Source: Calliopum simillimum
Lineage: Eukaryota > Arthropoda > Insecta > Diptera > Lauxaniidae
Assembly: GCA_951812925.1 (NCBI GenBank)
Contig: OX638372.1
Coordinates: 53,938,028 to 54,002,027, forward strand
Length of the DNA stretch: 64,000 bases
Reading direction: 5' to 3'
Position 1 is the first letter of the stretch. Every line of letters starts with the position of its first letter. Of this stretch, positions 35,100 to 45,669 are shown piece by piece. A program made the position numbers and the translations under genes. The notes beneath the pieces were generated by a model, which saw only the letters and a program-made list of their open reading frames with translations, was not told where the DNA came from and did not search any database.

Positions 35100-35317
35100 G
35101 TCATTTATTGGGTGCACCCATTGATAAACGCGTCGATGCACTTTTCAGTCTAGCGGCCTGCATCATGTTTGTTAGCTCAGGCGCAGTAATCATCGATCAG
35201 TGGAGCAGCGCGTATACGTTGGCGAATGAGAAAAATGCCATATTTGCTGCTGGTTCATTGACAATTATATGTGGCGGAATTTTTATTTTGGATACATTCG
35301 TTATTTTTAGAAGTTAA
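35100..35317 (+). CDS. Small four-TM membrane protein, cassette 1, last exon
   Basis: Continues the frame as GHLLGAPIDKRVDALFSLAA and so on to TAA at 35315-35317. Two hydrophobic segments are visible: ALFSLAACIMFVSSGAVIID (TM3) and NAIFAAGSLTIICGGIFILD (TM4), with a short polar loop (QWSSAYTLANEK) between them. The end FVIFRS is short and polar. It aligns over its whole length with 40010-40233, sharing KR..AL.S...C..FV.SGA.VID.W and AAGSL.II.G..FLLDT. The protein is expected to lie in the plasma membrane. No enzymatic motif. The gene identity is not certain. Confidence 0.78.
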
Positions 35318-35346
35318 ATGTTAAAAGAAAAAATTATATGAAGCCA

Positions 35347-35632
35347 AGTGGCTCAGTGGAAATAATGCCAGAAATTTTCTGGCATTAATTTTTGGAAATA
35401 AAGCCAAAAACAAATCAGAAAATAACGCCAGAAAAATCTACATACAAAATTCTGGCGTTATTTCCATTTCATTTTGGAAATAGTACCAAAAATCAACTAG
35501 CAAATAAAAACAGCAAAAAAAAAAAAAAAAAAACAATGAAAAAAAGCCAGAATTTTTTATATTGATTTTTCTGGCATTATTTCCAAAACATTTTCTGGCG
35601 TTATTTCCTATGGCGTTATTTCTGGCAGCCGA
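35347..35632. mobile_element. Hairpin MITE with TTCTGGCRTTATTTCC repeats
   Basis: Ends share TGGCTCRG and GAAATAAYGCC in opposite orientation (35347-35370 versus 35605-35632). Inside, TTCTGGCGTTATTTCC and its complement GAAATAAYGCCAGAA recur at least six times in both orientations, with a short A run in the centre. It lies 30 bp after the stop codon of cassette 1 and could be part of its 3' untranslated region. Confidence 0.6.
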
Positions 35633-36109
35633 GCCAAGTGAGCTTTTATTTTTTTTAAAGTATGTATATGGTATGTCAAAAACCAGGCGTTTCATGTCTG
35701 CAAATTTTAAGCTTAAAACCAAAGTTTGTTGATTTGTTATGTTTTAAATAAAATTATATTTAAAGTGAAATTATTTATGCTAGGCGAGTCAAAGTTACCG
35801 GCCAAAACGTCCAACAAATTACAAATTTTTCTCCGTTGAAAATATTCATTGAGTTTTTCTAGGAAAGATTTGCCCTGTCACTTTCTTATTTCAAGATGTA
35901 AGCTTAGGTTTGGTTGGCGTAAAGCAAAAACGTCACATAAACCGACAAGGTCCATAGCGTTACCACAAACTCCCTTCTGTTAAGAGAATAGTAGTGACTT
36001 TATGATTTTCATCTATATATTATTATTTGAAGGCTCTGCATTAAACTGCGAAATAAGATGATCTTTTGTGCAGCCTCTTTCCCTATCAGAATAGCTCCAG
36101 ACTATGCGT
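35633..36109. other. No gene or element recognised
   Basis: AT-rich spacer between cassette 1 and a LINE remnant; no first exon for cassette 2 could be identified here. Confidence 0.35.
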
Positions 36110-36810
36110 GCATGCGTTTTTAGGCTCTTCAGTGGTCGGTAAGGCTGTTTTCTTCACATTCCTGTATTAAGTTATTTTCAAAGTTGTTGTTTACTCCGCA
36201 GAAGATTTTTGGACATATCAAAGTATTGAGAGATGCACACTCTTAGCCAAGCAATCTACCCTTTCATTGCGTCCACACACCTCGTACCCTGGTATCCAGA
36301 TTAGAGTCACAACATTCCTCATAGATAAGACTTGAAAAGTTTAAAACACTCACAGACTAGCTTTGAGTGTATTGAAAAAGCTATTAATGATTTTAGAGTC
36401 ACTTGACTGTTCAAATAAATGCATATGTCAGCGCTGGAAGTGCCCTTTTGTAGATATTGTCTGACTTATAATCTTGGTTCCACGACCCCATCTCCTGCGC
36501 TGCCATTTTTCATTTTAGACCCATCTGTGAACTATAACTGTGAGTCACGTTTTACGTCTATATCATTTCTCCTCTACTCGGCGCTATCATTGATGACCAC
36601 TTTCAATTTTTAGAGAACAAACTTTTTACCCATTTTATCGGAGACTGCAAGACATGGTGCATCCCAGAACATGTCCAAGACTTTAATGTGTCTGTAAATA
36701 AGGTGTAAATAAGGTAGTTTGAGAACCGCACAGGCTGCTTCTTTCTTAACCATAAGGTGAAGATATTCAAGCAGGCTATTCTGAAGATTCTAAAAACACT
36801 ATAGTCGTTT
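36110..36810 (-). pseudogene. I/LOA-type LINE remnant, RNase H region
   Basis: The reverse strand contains FTDGSKMKNGSAGDGVVEP (start of RNase H, near 36530) and VVTLIWIPGYEVCGRNERVDCLAKS (its end, 36240-36310), preceded by a linker that looks like the spacer between RT and RNase H in these elements. Stops and frameshifts interrupt it. 19524-19740 is another copy of the RNase H end and downstream sequence. Confidence 0.65.
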
Positions 36811-37270
36811 TAGTCGACATTCAATCAAGATTAAAAGGATTATTGCTTAGTTTTTCCAACAATAATTGGTAAGAATGAACTATCCACGTCAGATCATCTT
36901 CTGAGGTAGAACAGTGTCCTTATTTATCAATATAACAAAGTTATTCTTAAGAAAAATTTCAGATATCTTTGTTTAAGAAATATGTGATTTATAATATAGA
37001 TGAAAGAATTTTCAAAAAATTCATAAAGTAGTAGTGGTATATATTCATATACATACCTATATCAAAATCGTATATTCGGTAAAAGTGGCTTATAGAAAAA
37101 ATGAACACTCGTGCGGTAAAGTAAGTGCACACTGTATATTAATGTATGAGGAAGCAAGAGTATTAAAATAAAAAAGTACTACAAATTATAAATGCATTTT
37201 GATTACTTTTCAAATCAGAATATACTCGTTCATGTAAAATATTAACTAATTTTTATTATTTTAATTATAG
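36811..37270. other. No gene recognised upstream of cassette 2 exon
   Basis: AT-rich; ends in a T-rich tract and TTAATTATAG, the acceptor of the exon at 37271. Confidence 0.4.
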
Positions 37271-37388
37271 GGTATTGCCATTGCCTGCATCGTACTTTGG
37301 GAAACAGTTGGCACACTTTCATCCAGACCTTTGATCGTTTGTGGGACAGTCGGTGGTTATACCATTATCTGTGCAGTGTTACTTGTTG
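37271..37388 (+). CDS. Small four-TM membrane protein, cassette 2, internal exon
   Basis: Acceptor TTAATTATAG and donor GGTAAGTTA are both strong. It begins in phase 0 and ends in phase 1, as in cassette 1. The product starts GIAIACIVLWETVGTLSSRP (end of membrane segment 1 and loop) and continues LIVCGTVGGYTIICAVLLVG (segment 2). Splicing to 40010 gives Val-Gly-His-Leu-Ile-Asn, parallel to cassette 1. The first coding exon is not in the 35.3-37.3 kb interval as far as I can tell. It may be the same upstream exon used by cassette 1, or may be very short. Confidence 0.76.
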
Positions 37389-37675
37389 GTAAGTTAATGA
37401 AAAAAAAAAAATAAAAACTCAATAATCAAATTATACACTTTAGAGGAAAAAAGTCGTAGGCAGATAGTTTTCCCCAAAAATAATGCTTCCCAAACAAACT
37501 TTCATTAATATGAGGAATTATGGATTGAAAGATCAAAAATCAAATAAATCTTTTTCACAAAAGGTTTTTGATTTTTGGGAAACTTCCCAGCAGATAATTT
37601 GAAAAAAGTTCTGAATGAAAGACGGTGCTAAATTAGATCAAAAATAACTATTTTAAAACTATTTCCAAGATAAAA

Positions 37676-38432
37676 TTAGTAAGGGTGTAACTTTTGGCCT
37701 GGCCAAAAAATAAATACCCTACACTGCAGTATTTTGAAGCTTTTGCTTATAAAGTAGGTGCCACGCCCTCTGGTCCGAGTTCGTCTAGTTTAAGCTTAGA
37801 ACGTGCATTTATAGTCATTAGTATTTGAGTGAAATTTAGTTGGATTATCTCAAAAAACTTTCAGTACAGCATTTTGAAATTGGTGGCACGCCCCATTGTC
37901 TGAATTTACCCAATTCTTGTTGAGATCTTTCATTTATAGTTTTTAGTATCTGAGGCAAATTTGGTTCGAATATATCAAAAAACGTTTTCAGTATAGCGTT
38001 TTGAAGCTTTTGCTTATATGGGAGATGCCACGCCCTCTTGTCCAAATTCGCCTTGTTTTTTTTTTAGAACTTGCGCCTACAATTCGTAGTATTTATGTGT
38101 ATTTTGGTTGCATTTTCGTGGAAAATACTCGTAAAATTCCATTTTGAATATATTTTTAGTATGGGCGTTAGGCGTGTCCGTTGACCGATTTCGCTCATTT
38201 TCAATCCCCCGAGCTGTGCACCAAATTTCATTGAATTATCTTGCTTAGTTTTCCCAAAAAGTGTATTTCCACACACAGCCAGCCACCCAGCCAGCCAGAC
38301 AGACGGACATGGCTATATCGACTCAGGAGGTGACGCTGATCAAGAATATATATACTTTTCTATAACTGCCACGCCTCCTTCTGTGCGTTACAAACGGAAG
38401 GACAAAGTGAATATACCCTGGGAGTAGGGTAT
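37676..38432 (-). mobile_element. DINE-1/Helitron-like element, copy D, in intron
   Basis: On the minus strand, GGGTATA-bounded 5' end with CCTTCCGTTTGTAACGCAC, GGAGGCGTGGCAG, TATATATATTCTTGATCAG and GTCCGTCTGTCTGGCTGG; then about three tandem units and the TTTGGCCAGGCCAAA palindrome. It ends ACACCCTTACTAA before T, a CTRR terminus. It sits in the 2.6-kb intron of membrane-protein cassette 2, in antisense orientation to the gene. Confidence 0.75.
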
Positions 38433-39360
38433 AAAAAAGAGCGATCCCATCCCAATAGGAACATTTTTAAATTTGATACAAAATTTAATCACAATCGGAA
38501 CTATTCATGAAGTTTTTGTAAAGAATGTAATGTAAGAAGTGTTTTCTTCGTAAAGGTGGGCAATTGTCACTAGCATGGATATCACCATTAAAAAGTGGCG
38601 CACAGTGGTCTGTAAGTGGGTGCTAGCCGTTCATCAGATTGATAATTTATGTCTTCAAATAATAATACGAACAAATTTAAAGTAAAATATCCAGCAAAAT
38701 ATCTATGTACAAATACTTATGCCAAGAAATAAATAATTTCGCTTATTGAACTTGATGACTTCAGTACACACCGCATTTTGGTGCATAATGATTTTTTCTT
38801 CAGTGACATCTGTATTCTTGCAACGCTCCAGTTTCGTATAAGTAATAATAGCAAAACTGTTTGAGGTATAGCAATAAAATTGGGCATATTCGGGTCAAGG
38901 AAACAACCGCTTCCCATACAGCCCATAATTTGAAGTCAACAATAATATTTGGTATCTGAGATATAATCGTTGGCATGCAGCTGTTAGTTGAATATGAGCG
39001 TGATTAGATCAACGACACGCCCACCTTCCATATATTTCGAAATTGTACGCAATTTTGTTTTTGATGAATTTCATCCATAATTTGGGATCAGCGAGTCACT
39101 ATTTTGTAGTTATATAGTTGTCGCGATTTTGGTTCCATAATTTTGTTTTCAAAAAAGATGACAAAAATCCTCCTCGCCACAATTTAGTTTTGACAATCGT
39201 TTTATGCAAAATAGTCCGCCATTTTATTTTCAAAAAAGTTTGTCCCGAATTTGGAATCATAGACCTCAAAAATCCTCCTAGCCTTAATTTGATTTTTATT
39301 AAAATAGCCAAGAAAGACTTATGACCGGCTAAAATCGCGACCTTTGTGAGGCGTGTTGAC
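38433..39360. other. Intron sequence, nothing recognised
   Basis: Part of the intron between 37388 and 40010. 39120-39330 contains GAGGATTTTTG/CAAAAATCCTCC strings in both orientations, loosely like the MITE at 2436-2890. Confidence 0.35.
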
Positions 39361-39637
39361 TATATACCGTCGGGTTAAAACTACAACTGGAAATCTACAT
39401 TTTGGATGTTTTGAGTAGTATACTGAAACATAAAAGAAACAAAAAAAAAAAAAAAAAAAAACGGTTCCAGTCTAGTCGGTTTTCTAAAATATAGTCCCCA
39501 ACCAATTTTATATAATGAGTAAAAAACAGAAAACTTCAAAAACCCATACAAAAAAAGATTTTCTAATTACTTAAAACGTTTTTTCTCAAAACATGAAAAA
39601 TATAGATGTCTAGTTGTAGTTTTAACCCGACGATATA
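39361..39637. mobile_element. Hairpin MITE, CGTCGGGTTAAAAC family, copy 2
   Basis: Ends ATACCGTCGGGTTAAAACTAC and the complement of ATATCGTCGGGTTAAAACTAC, with CATC(T)A..TGTTTTGAG inverted further in and a 20-A run in the middle. Copy 1 is at 11550-11808. Located in the intron of cassette 2. Non-coding. Confidence 0.72.
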
Positions 39638-40009
39638 AAAGTTGCAAAACTGTTTTCATTGAATGCACGGTAATTTTTGGATATTTCATTAATATGGTAA
39701 AAATCAATTAGGAAAATTGCCTGCCAGCGAGAAAAGTATTATCCGCCCTGTTCCCTATTTTACTTTAGCACGGAAATAGATTTGAAATGTAATACAAATG
39801 TTTTGTACAAACGGTTGAGTTTTTGAAATTCCAAAAACTTGCTAATTCTACACTTAAAAGTAAAACATCTTAAGTCGTTGCTAAAAACTCTTCAACTATG
39901 CTTCGAAAATAAAAACTCATCAAAAGAATTTTTAAATGAAAAGCACTGAATTCAACTGCATATAACATACATATTTTATTGATATATTTCTTTTATTCTA
40001 CATTTCTAG

Positions 40010-40233
40010 GACACCTCATCAACTCCGTTGTCGAAAAACGTCTGAATGCATTACTCTCATTCATTGGTTGCATTCTGTTCGTTGCCTCTGGAGCCTTGGT
40101 CATCGATGAATGGCACGATAGCTCCGATATACTCTTCAAGGAACGCAAACGTAATGCCTTAGCTGCTGGATCATTGATGATCATCAATGGCGCTGTCTTC
40201 CTTTTGGACACTTTGTCCATTTACAGAACGTAA
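40010..40233 (+). CDS. Small four-TM membrane protein, cassette 2, last exon
   Basis: Preceded by acceptor CTACATTTCTAG. Reads GHLINSVVEKRLNALLSF onward to TAA at 40231-40233. Contains membrane segments LNALLSFIGCILFVASGALV (TM3) and NALAAGSLMIINGAVFLLDT (TM4), joined by a charged loop (DEWHDSSDILFKERKR). The GSL.IINGA.FLLDT signature resembles snakeskin-like insect membrane proteins in my memory. It is more conserved-looking than the cassette 1 version. It shares intron phase and exon lengths with cassette 1, so the two arose by tandem duplication. No sign of decay. Confidence 0.8.
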
Positions 40234-40445
40234 ATGTCAACATTGAATGCTTACGCCAAAAAAGAAAAAGAATCCAGAATTTCATTTGCAAAAAAAGAAT
40301 TCTCATTTTGTATTTTTTTTTTTTAAATATATGTAAATGTTTTGTGTGTTGTCAATGCACTTTTATTATATATACATATTAAGTTAACTGCTTTTTATAT
40401 AGTATATACATACATATATGTATGTTTAATATAATATTTATATAT

Positions 40446-40451
40446 AATAAA
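40446..40451 (+). terminator. Poly(A) signal AATAAA after cassette 2
   Basis: AATAAA about 210 bp after the stop codon, following a TA-rich 3' untranslated region. Plausible polyadenylation signal; not proven. Confidence 0.4.
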
Positions 40452-40454
40452 CAA

Positions 40455-41159
40455 ACAAAAGAATTTGATTAAATATTAAGCCGACCAAAATCAACGCCTA
40501 CATCTTAGAACTACATACAACGAAAGATATTAAATTCGTAAAAATGAGTCTCAGAATTACAATGTTCAATAAAAAAAAGTAGTAAACTTCAGGAATGGAT
40601 TATTATATAGTAATTCATATAAATTGCTTTAACAAAACTACATGTATTTATAAAATTTATAAAAAATTGATTTCTCATGTATGTTCATATGATATACCTC
40701 TCGACATACCCTCCAATAGAAATAAAGAGCTTTTATCCATTTTAAGCAGCATCTGGTTTCATTTGTCATCTAAGGAATTTGTGGCTTTAATTGTGCTTAT
40801 TCGTTTTTGTGTTTTTGGATTTTTTATTTTTTAGATACATATATTCTAAATCTTGATCTTTTTTGAATTTTTACAGGCGAACAATTGTACCGGTCTTGAA
40901 AGAAGAACCAAAAAATAAAGTCGAAATAGCGCACCTTTGAGTTCCATGAGTACAAAAGTTGTTTTTTTTTTCTTCATTTGCGCAGAATATTTTTTTGTTT
41001 TGTAGTAATGAACATGTGATATTATTTTAAATTTAGTGTAATTTTTGTGTTAAAATATATTATTTTATTTGTAGTATTTTTATTTGATTTGATATAATTT
41101 TTCTTAATTTAACTTTTTATTATTGTACTTAAATATATTTTTTGGGTTTTATGTTTTAT
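40455..41159. other. No gene recognised
   Basis: AT-rich; chance frames only. Confidence 0.4.
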
Positions 41160-41315
41160 TATACCCTACACCCAGGGTATATTCACTTTGTCCTTCCGTT
41201 TGTAACGCAGAGAAGGAGGCGTGGCAGATATAGAAAAGTATATATATTCTTGATCAGCGTCACCTCCTGAGTCGATATAGCCATGTCCGTCTGTCTGGCT
41301 GGCTGGCTGGCTGGG

Positions 41316-41349
<34 letters not shown>

Positions 41350-42105
41350 TGTGTTGAAATACACTTTTTGGGAAAACTGAGCAAGATATTTCAATGAAAT
41401 TTGGTACACTGCCTCTGTCATCAAAGTTAGCTCGGGGGATTGAAAATGAGCGAAATCGGTCAACGGACACGCCTACCACCCATACAAAAAATATATTCAA
41501 AATGCAATTTTAGGAGTATTTTTCACGACAATGCAACCAAAATACGCATAAATACTAAGAATTGTAAGAGCAAGCTTTGAGAAAAAACTGAGCGAATTCG
41601 GACAAGAGGGCGGGGCACCTCCCATATAAGCAAAAGCTTCAAAACGCTATACTGAAAGCGTTTTATGAGATATTCTAACCAAATTTGACTTAGACACTAA
41701 GAATCATAAATGAAAGCTCTCAACAAAAATTGGGTGAAATCGGACAAGAGGGCGTGGCACCTCCCATATGAGCAAAAGCTTCAAAATGCTATACTGAAAG
41801 AGTTTTTTGAGATAATCCAACCAAACTTCACTCAAATACTACAGACTATAAATGCACGCTCTAAGCTAAAACTAGAGGAACTCGGACTAGAGGGCGTGGC
41901 ACCTCCTATATATGCAAAAACGTCAAAACACTATGCTGAAAACGTTTTTCACTCAGACACTAAAATCTATAAATGCAAGCTCTGAACAAAAACTGGGTGA
42001 ACTCGGACAAGAGGGCGTAGCACCTACCATATGAGCAAAATTTTAAAAATACTGCAGTGTAGGGTATTTAATGCTTGGCCAGGCCAAATTTTACACCCTT
42101 ACTAG
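41160..42105 (+). mobile_element. DINE-1/Helitron-like element, copy E (best preserved)
   Basis: Starts TATACCCTACACCCAGGGTATA and follows with CACTTTGTCCTTCCGTTTG, GGAGGCGTGGCAGATATAG, AGTATATATATTCTTGATCAG, GAGTCGATATAGCC and GTCCGTCTGTC. Then come a (GGCT)n stretch (about 41296-41350), TGTGTTGAAATACACTTTTTG, four tandem units of ~125-145 bp each with GGCACCTCCCATAT, the TTGGCCAGGCCAA palindrome and ACACCCTTACTAG followed by T. Ends and order fit a Helitron-associated element of DINE-1 type. No protein coding. Confidence 0.8.
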
Positions 42106-42149
42106 TTTTTGTCTAAAAAAAAACACTGAAATCTAATCCTTCACCTCTT

Positions 42150-42236
42150 CTTCATATGAAAATTTCTTCCCACGAAGTTCTTATATCAATTGGGAATAGG
42201 TACTAATCGCTGGGAGCTAGGTCAGGAGCCATTTTT
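42150..42236 (-). pseudogene. mariner transposase fragment
   Basis: The reverse strand reads APDLAPSD-stop-YLFPIDIR, the third catalytic block of mariner (SPDLAPSDYHLF), followed by out-of-frame sequence. Only this short piece is recognisable; no ends found. Confidence 0.4.
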
Positions 42237-42536
42237 TTCTGCAGGCTCCCTTGAACCACTTTGGTTTTGGAGATATGGAGATGGAGAGTAGACGTGCGAT
42301 TTTTTTCAGAGTTTTTGGATACATTTTATAATTCGCCGAAATGCGGTCAAAATAACACAACAATTTTCTAAAAATTCTGAAAAAATTCACATGGATTCTC
42401 TGGACCAATCTGAGCATTATATGCCATAAACACTTTTTTATAAGATGCCTTGCTTAGTAACGAAACACTCTTTCAGTATAGCATTTTGAAACTTTTGCTT
42501 ATATAGGAGGTGCCACGCCCTCTTGTTCGAATTTGT

Positions 42537-42662
42537 CTACACACAAAAAATAGAACATAAAATTAATGAAGAAATTCATTTATGAATTTTGTTCTTATAT
42601 TTCATGAAATAATTCATACGTATGCTGTTCTCGGCTCAAATTCAATGAATTATTGTGTGTAG
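42537..42662. mobile_element. 126-bp MITE with CTACACACAA ends
   Basis: CTACACACAA at 42537 and its complement TTGTGTGTAG ending at 42662, with ATTAATGAA..TTCAATGAAT-type inverted sequence inside. It interrupts the DINE-like unit exactly between TCTA and GTTTTTG-type halves found joined in other copies, which shows it is an insertion. Confidence 0.7.
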
Positions 42663-42961
42663 TTTTTGTTCAGAGCTTGCGCTAACTATTCCTTGTATTT
42701 ATGTCTATTTTGGCTGCATTGCAGTGAAAAATATTCCTAAAGTTGCATTTTGAATATATTTTTTGTACAGGCGGTAGGCGTGTCCATAGAACGATTTTGC
42801 TCATTTTCAATCCCACGAGCTAATTTTGACGATGGAGGTAGTGCACCGAATTTCATTGAATTATCTTGCTCAGTTTTCGCAAAAAATGTATTTCCACACC
42901 CAGCCAGCCAGACAGACGGACATAGCTATATCGACTAAGGAGGGGACGCTGATCAAGAATA

Positions 42962-43082
42962 TATGAGCCGTTTATTTTGAAAGTGGCCTAAGTCCATTTC
43001 GGGGCAAAAGTAATGACATTCACATTATGTGCCGTAATAATCGGATTTTTGCCCGATACTATATTTTAAACATCACGTCATT
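42962..43082. mobile_element. MITE fragment, 'TATGAGCCGTTTATTTTG' family
   Basis: The left 60 bp is nearly identical to 50942-51001 (TATGAGCCGTTTATTTTGAA, GTGGCCTAAGTCCATTTCGG). The right part differs and the matching right end is absent, so it is a truncated or recombined copy within DINE-like copy F. Confidence 0.6.
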
Positions 43083-43135
43083 AATTGCGTTACAAACGGA
43101 AGGACAAAGTGAACATACCCTCGGTGTAGGGTATA

Positions 43136-44650
43136 AAAATGCTTGACCAATCTATTGCGTTTAAAAGATATGCAAGTAGTAGGATTGGTTCAAAGAAAAC
43201 AAGTTTGGTTATCTTTTGTAAATATATTCTCTAAAACAGGATTAAAAACAACGCAAAAATTTAAAGTTGAATACTAATTGAGTCTAACGCCCCTCATGCC
43301 ATCCGAAGATAGGAATTTTTTCAAAGCATTTCTTAATTGAAATAACAAAAATAAATCATAGTTTTACCAAATTGTTCTGCAGTTACACCCTTGTCACTCC
43401 CTTCAAGTGATAAAACTTGATTTTAACTGAAAAATTGCCTTTAAATTACTGCTAAATGGGCTTAATTTTTTGGTCAGTTGTGGCGATAAATATTCTTTAT
43501 GTACACGATTAACCAAATTTAATCACTCTTTTGGTGTAATGAGACAATGTAAGTAAAACTTAAGCAATCGAAAGTTTACTTCTCAATTTCTCATAACACT
43601 AGAAAAAGCAGTTAGAAATTTGTCAAACCAAGGTCTCGATATTTATGTGCATTAGGATTATCAAAAAAAAAAAAAAAAATGTCAATATTGCTGGTTACCC
43701 CTTTAAAAATTTATATTTGAAAAAATAATTCTTTTTTCATCAAAAATAAATTTTTTATACATTGTTAGTTCTTCATAAAATGTCTCAGATCTTGGGTTTG
43801 ATGAATGCGATTAAGATTCCACCTACTTCAACCTAATATTTTGGACAAAAGAATATTTACCAAAGGAAATAATTGATCAACAAACTTACGATACTTACTT
43901 TTAAGGTTATATACAAGGCGCACAAACATTTTTTTTTTATATAATAACATCCTTTAGTGCTATTCTTTTCCTTTAAAATGAGCTATCGTACAAAAATCTA
44001 CGAATTTTCTTTGCAGTCATAGCTGTTTTAAGAAGACATCATGAAATTCAATCCTGCACTGTTACGAGTATAAACAATAACATCAACCGTATGTTATGCA
44101 GCAGAACGCTATTTTTTGTTGCATACTTTTAGGCATTTTCTTTTAATGTTATTAACATCGCCTGAATAGCAGCCAATGCAAAATGAATTTTATTTAACAG
44201 AGCTTCACATTAAATGGGTGATTCTACTGTCGAAGTAAGTAAAATACGTAATTTTTAGCACAATATTCAGAGAAGTAATGTAAGTTCAGCTTAAGTCTTT
44301 TTATACTTTTCTAAAACAGACCGGTGAAAAAAAAATATGATGCTGGAATTTTATATCCTTTCAAAAAATTAATAATCTCAGGCTTGGGTTGTTTAAAACA
44401 CAATTATTTTTAGTACTAAAAAACAAAATTAAATTTTAATGTTTCCAGGAGACTGAAGACAGGGTCCTGAGGTTTTTTACATTTCAGTTAATGAATGTAC
44501 CAGGAGGCTGAATAACGCATTTTGTAATGAAATTGTAATTTTCTTATTAATATTGCTGATAAATAAAATTACACAACATCTGATAAGCATTTAAAACTTA
44601 GTGATCAGACAATAAAACGAGTAAAGAAGTTTAATTTTCTAGGAAACATA
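43136..44650. other. No gene; contains 'CAGGAGACTGA' repeat copy 2
   Basis: AT-rich. 44270-44530 matches 12880-13260 with TTTCCAGGAGACTGA, GGTCCTGAGGTTTTT and a second CCAGGAGGCTGAATAAC. Otherwise unrecognised. Confidence 0.4.
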
Positions 44651-44762
44651 TTAGGGGTTATCGGAATAAATATTCCATGGGAATTTTTCTCAGACTATTG
44701 TGCAATCTATATTGTAGTCTCAGAAAGATTCGCCGGGAATATTTATTCACGATAACCCACAT
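44651..44762. mobile_element. 112-bp palindromic MITE with GGGTTATC ends
   Basis: GGGGTTATCGGAATAAATATTC at the left and the complement of GTGGGTTATCGTGAATAAATATTC at the right; the pairing continues through CTCAGACTA. A short relative may be 29036-29103 (GGGGATTATCGTGAATCAAG ... GATAACCCCC). Confidence 0.6.
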
Positions 44763-45039
44763 TAGCGTTTACTCTTAATGCAAAATTCAAAATAAAGATC
44801 ATTATTTTCCCAAAAAACTCTAAGTCTTGTGACCAAATAAATCGCGTATGCAATGAAGAGCTATAAGCAAGAATAAAGTTTTAGGACAGTAACAACTGCA
44901 TTTGGATTCAATTTGGATGGATTGGTCAGAACTCGATATGTTGTAGCAAAAAACCATCAAATAAGTATGCTGATAAAGACGATAAGGAGGCTGCTCTAAG
45001 AAACATGTTGATATTACATCCATTTATTTTTATTGGCAA

Positions 45040-45669
45040 TCTATACATATAAAAATGAAATTGTGTCCGTATGTAGCTAATGAACGCGGAAACTACAAGG
45101 CCAATTTACATAATTTTTTTTAAAAATTGTTTGTTATGGTCTGTATAAGGTTCTTAAGGGGGTGGGATGCCACTGAGGGGAACGGGGGTTGCACCCCCCA
45201 TACGAATTAAATACAAAAAATTATATATCTCTACAGTTATACAAGCTATGATTATGAAAGTTGATGAACTTACGCATAATGTACATATCTACCATTCACC
45301 ATGCAAAACTTGTGGGAGATTGGGTGTAGGAGAATTGCATCCACTTTTCAAAAAAAAAAAAAAAATAAAATGCTATATTTCTTCACATATCGCAGATAAC
45401 GTTATAAAACTTGGTACATACATGAATATTCTATCTTCCATTTACTTTGAAAAACTTGGGCGGGGGGTGAGAAGGTGGAGTTGCACCCTTCATACAAAAA
45501 ATATATAAAATGCTATATTTCTGTACCTGTGGGAGCTATGATTACAAAAGTTGATATATGGATCTTTAAAAACCTTGGTGATTGGAAGAGAGGGACGATG
45601 GAGATGGATGGGACTTCGTACGTAAAGGCATCGGGAATGGGCGAACGAAGTCGCAACCAGGCCAGCTAG
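45040..45669 (+). mobile_element. Non-autonomous Helitron
   Basis: Starts TCTATACATATAAAAATGAA directly after A and ends GAACGAAGTCGCAACCAG then GCCAGCTAG directly before T. That is insertion between A and T with 5' TC and 3' CTAG ends, as in canonical Helitrons. A short hairpin GCGA..TCGC lies close to the 3' end. The interior has two or three imperfect units with GGGTTGCACCCCCCATAC and AAAATGCTATATTTCT..CTATGATTA. No Rep/helicase coding. Confidence 0.75.

Larger units (their letters stand above)
42463..43135 (-). mobile_element. DINE-1/Helitron-like element, copy F, truncated, with two MITE insertions
   Basis: Shares the tandem-unit sequence (GCATTTTGAAACTTTTGCTT, GGAGGTGCCACGCCCTC) and the 5' blocks, ending GTGTAGGGTATAAAA at 43135. 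The 3' end is missing beyond 42463. Two MITEs are nested inside it (42537-42662 and 42962-43082). Confidence 0.7.
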
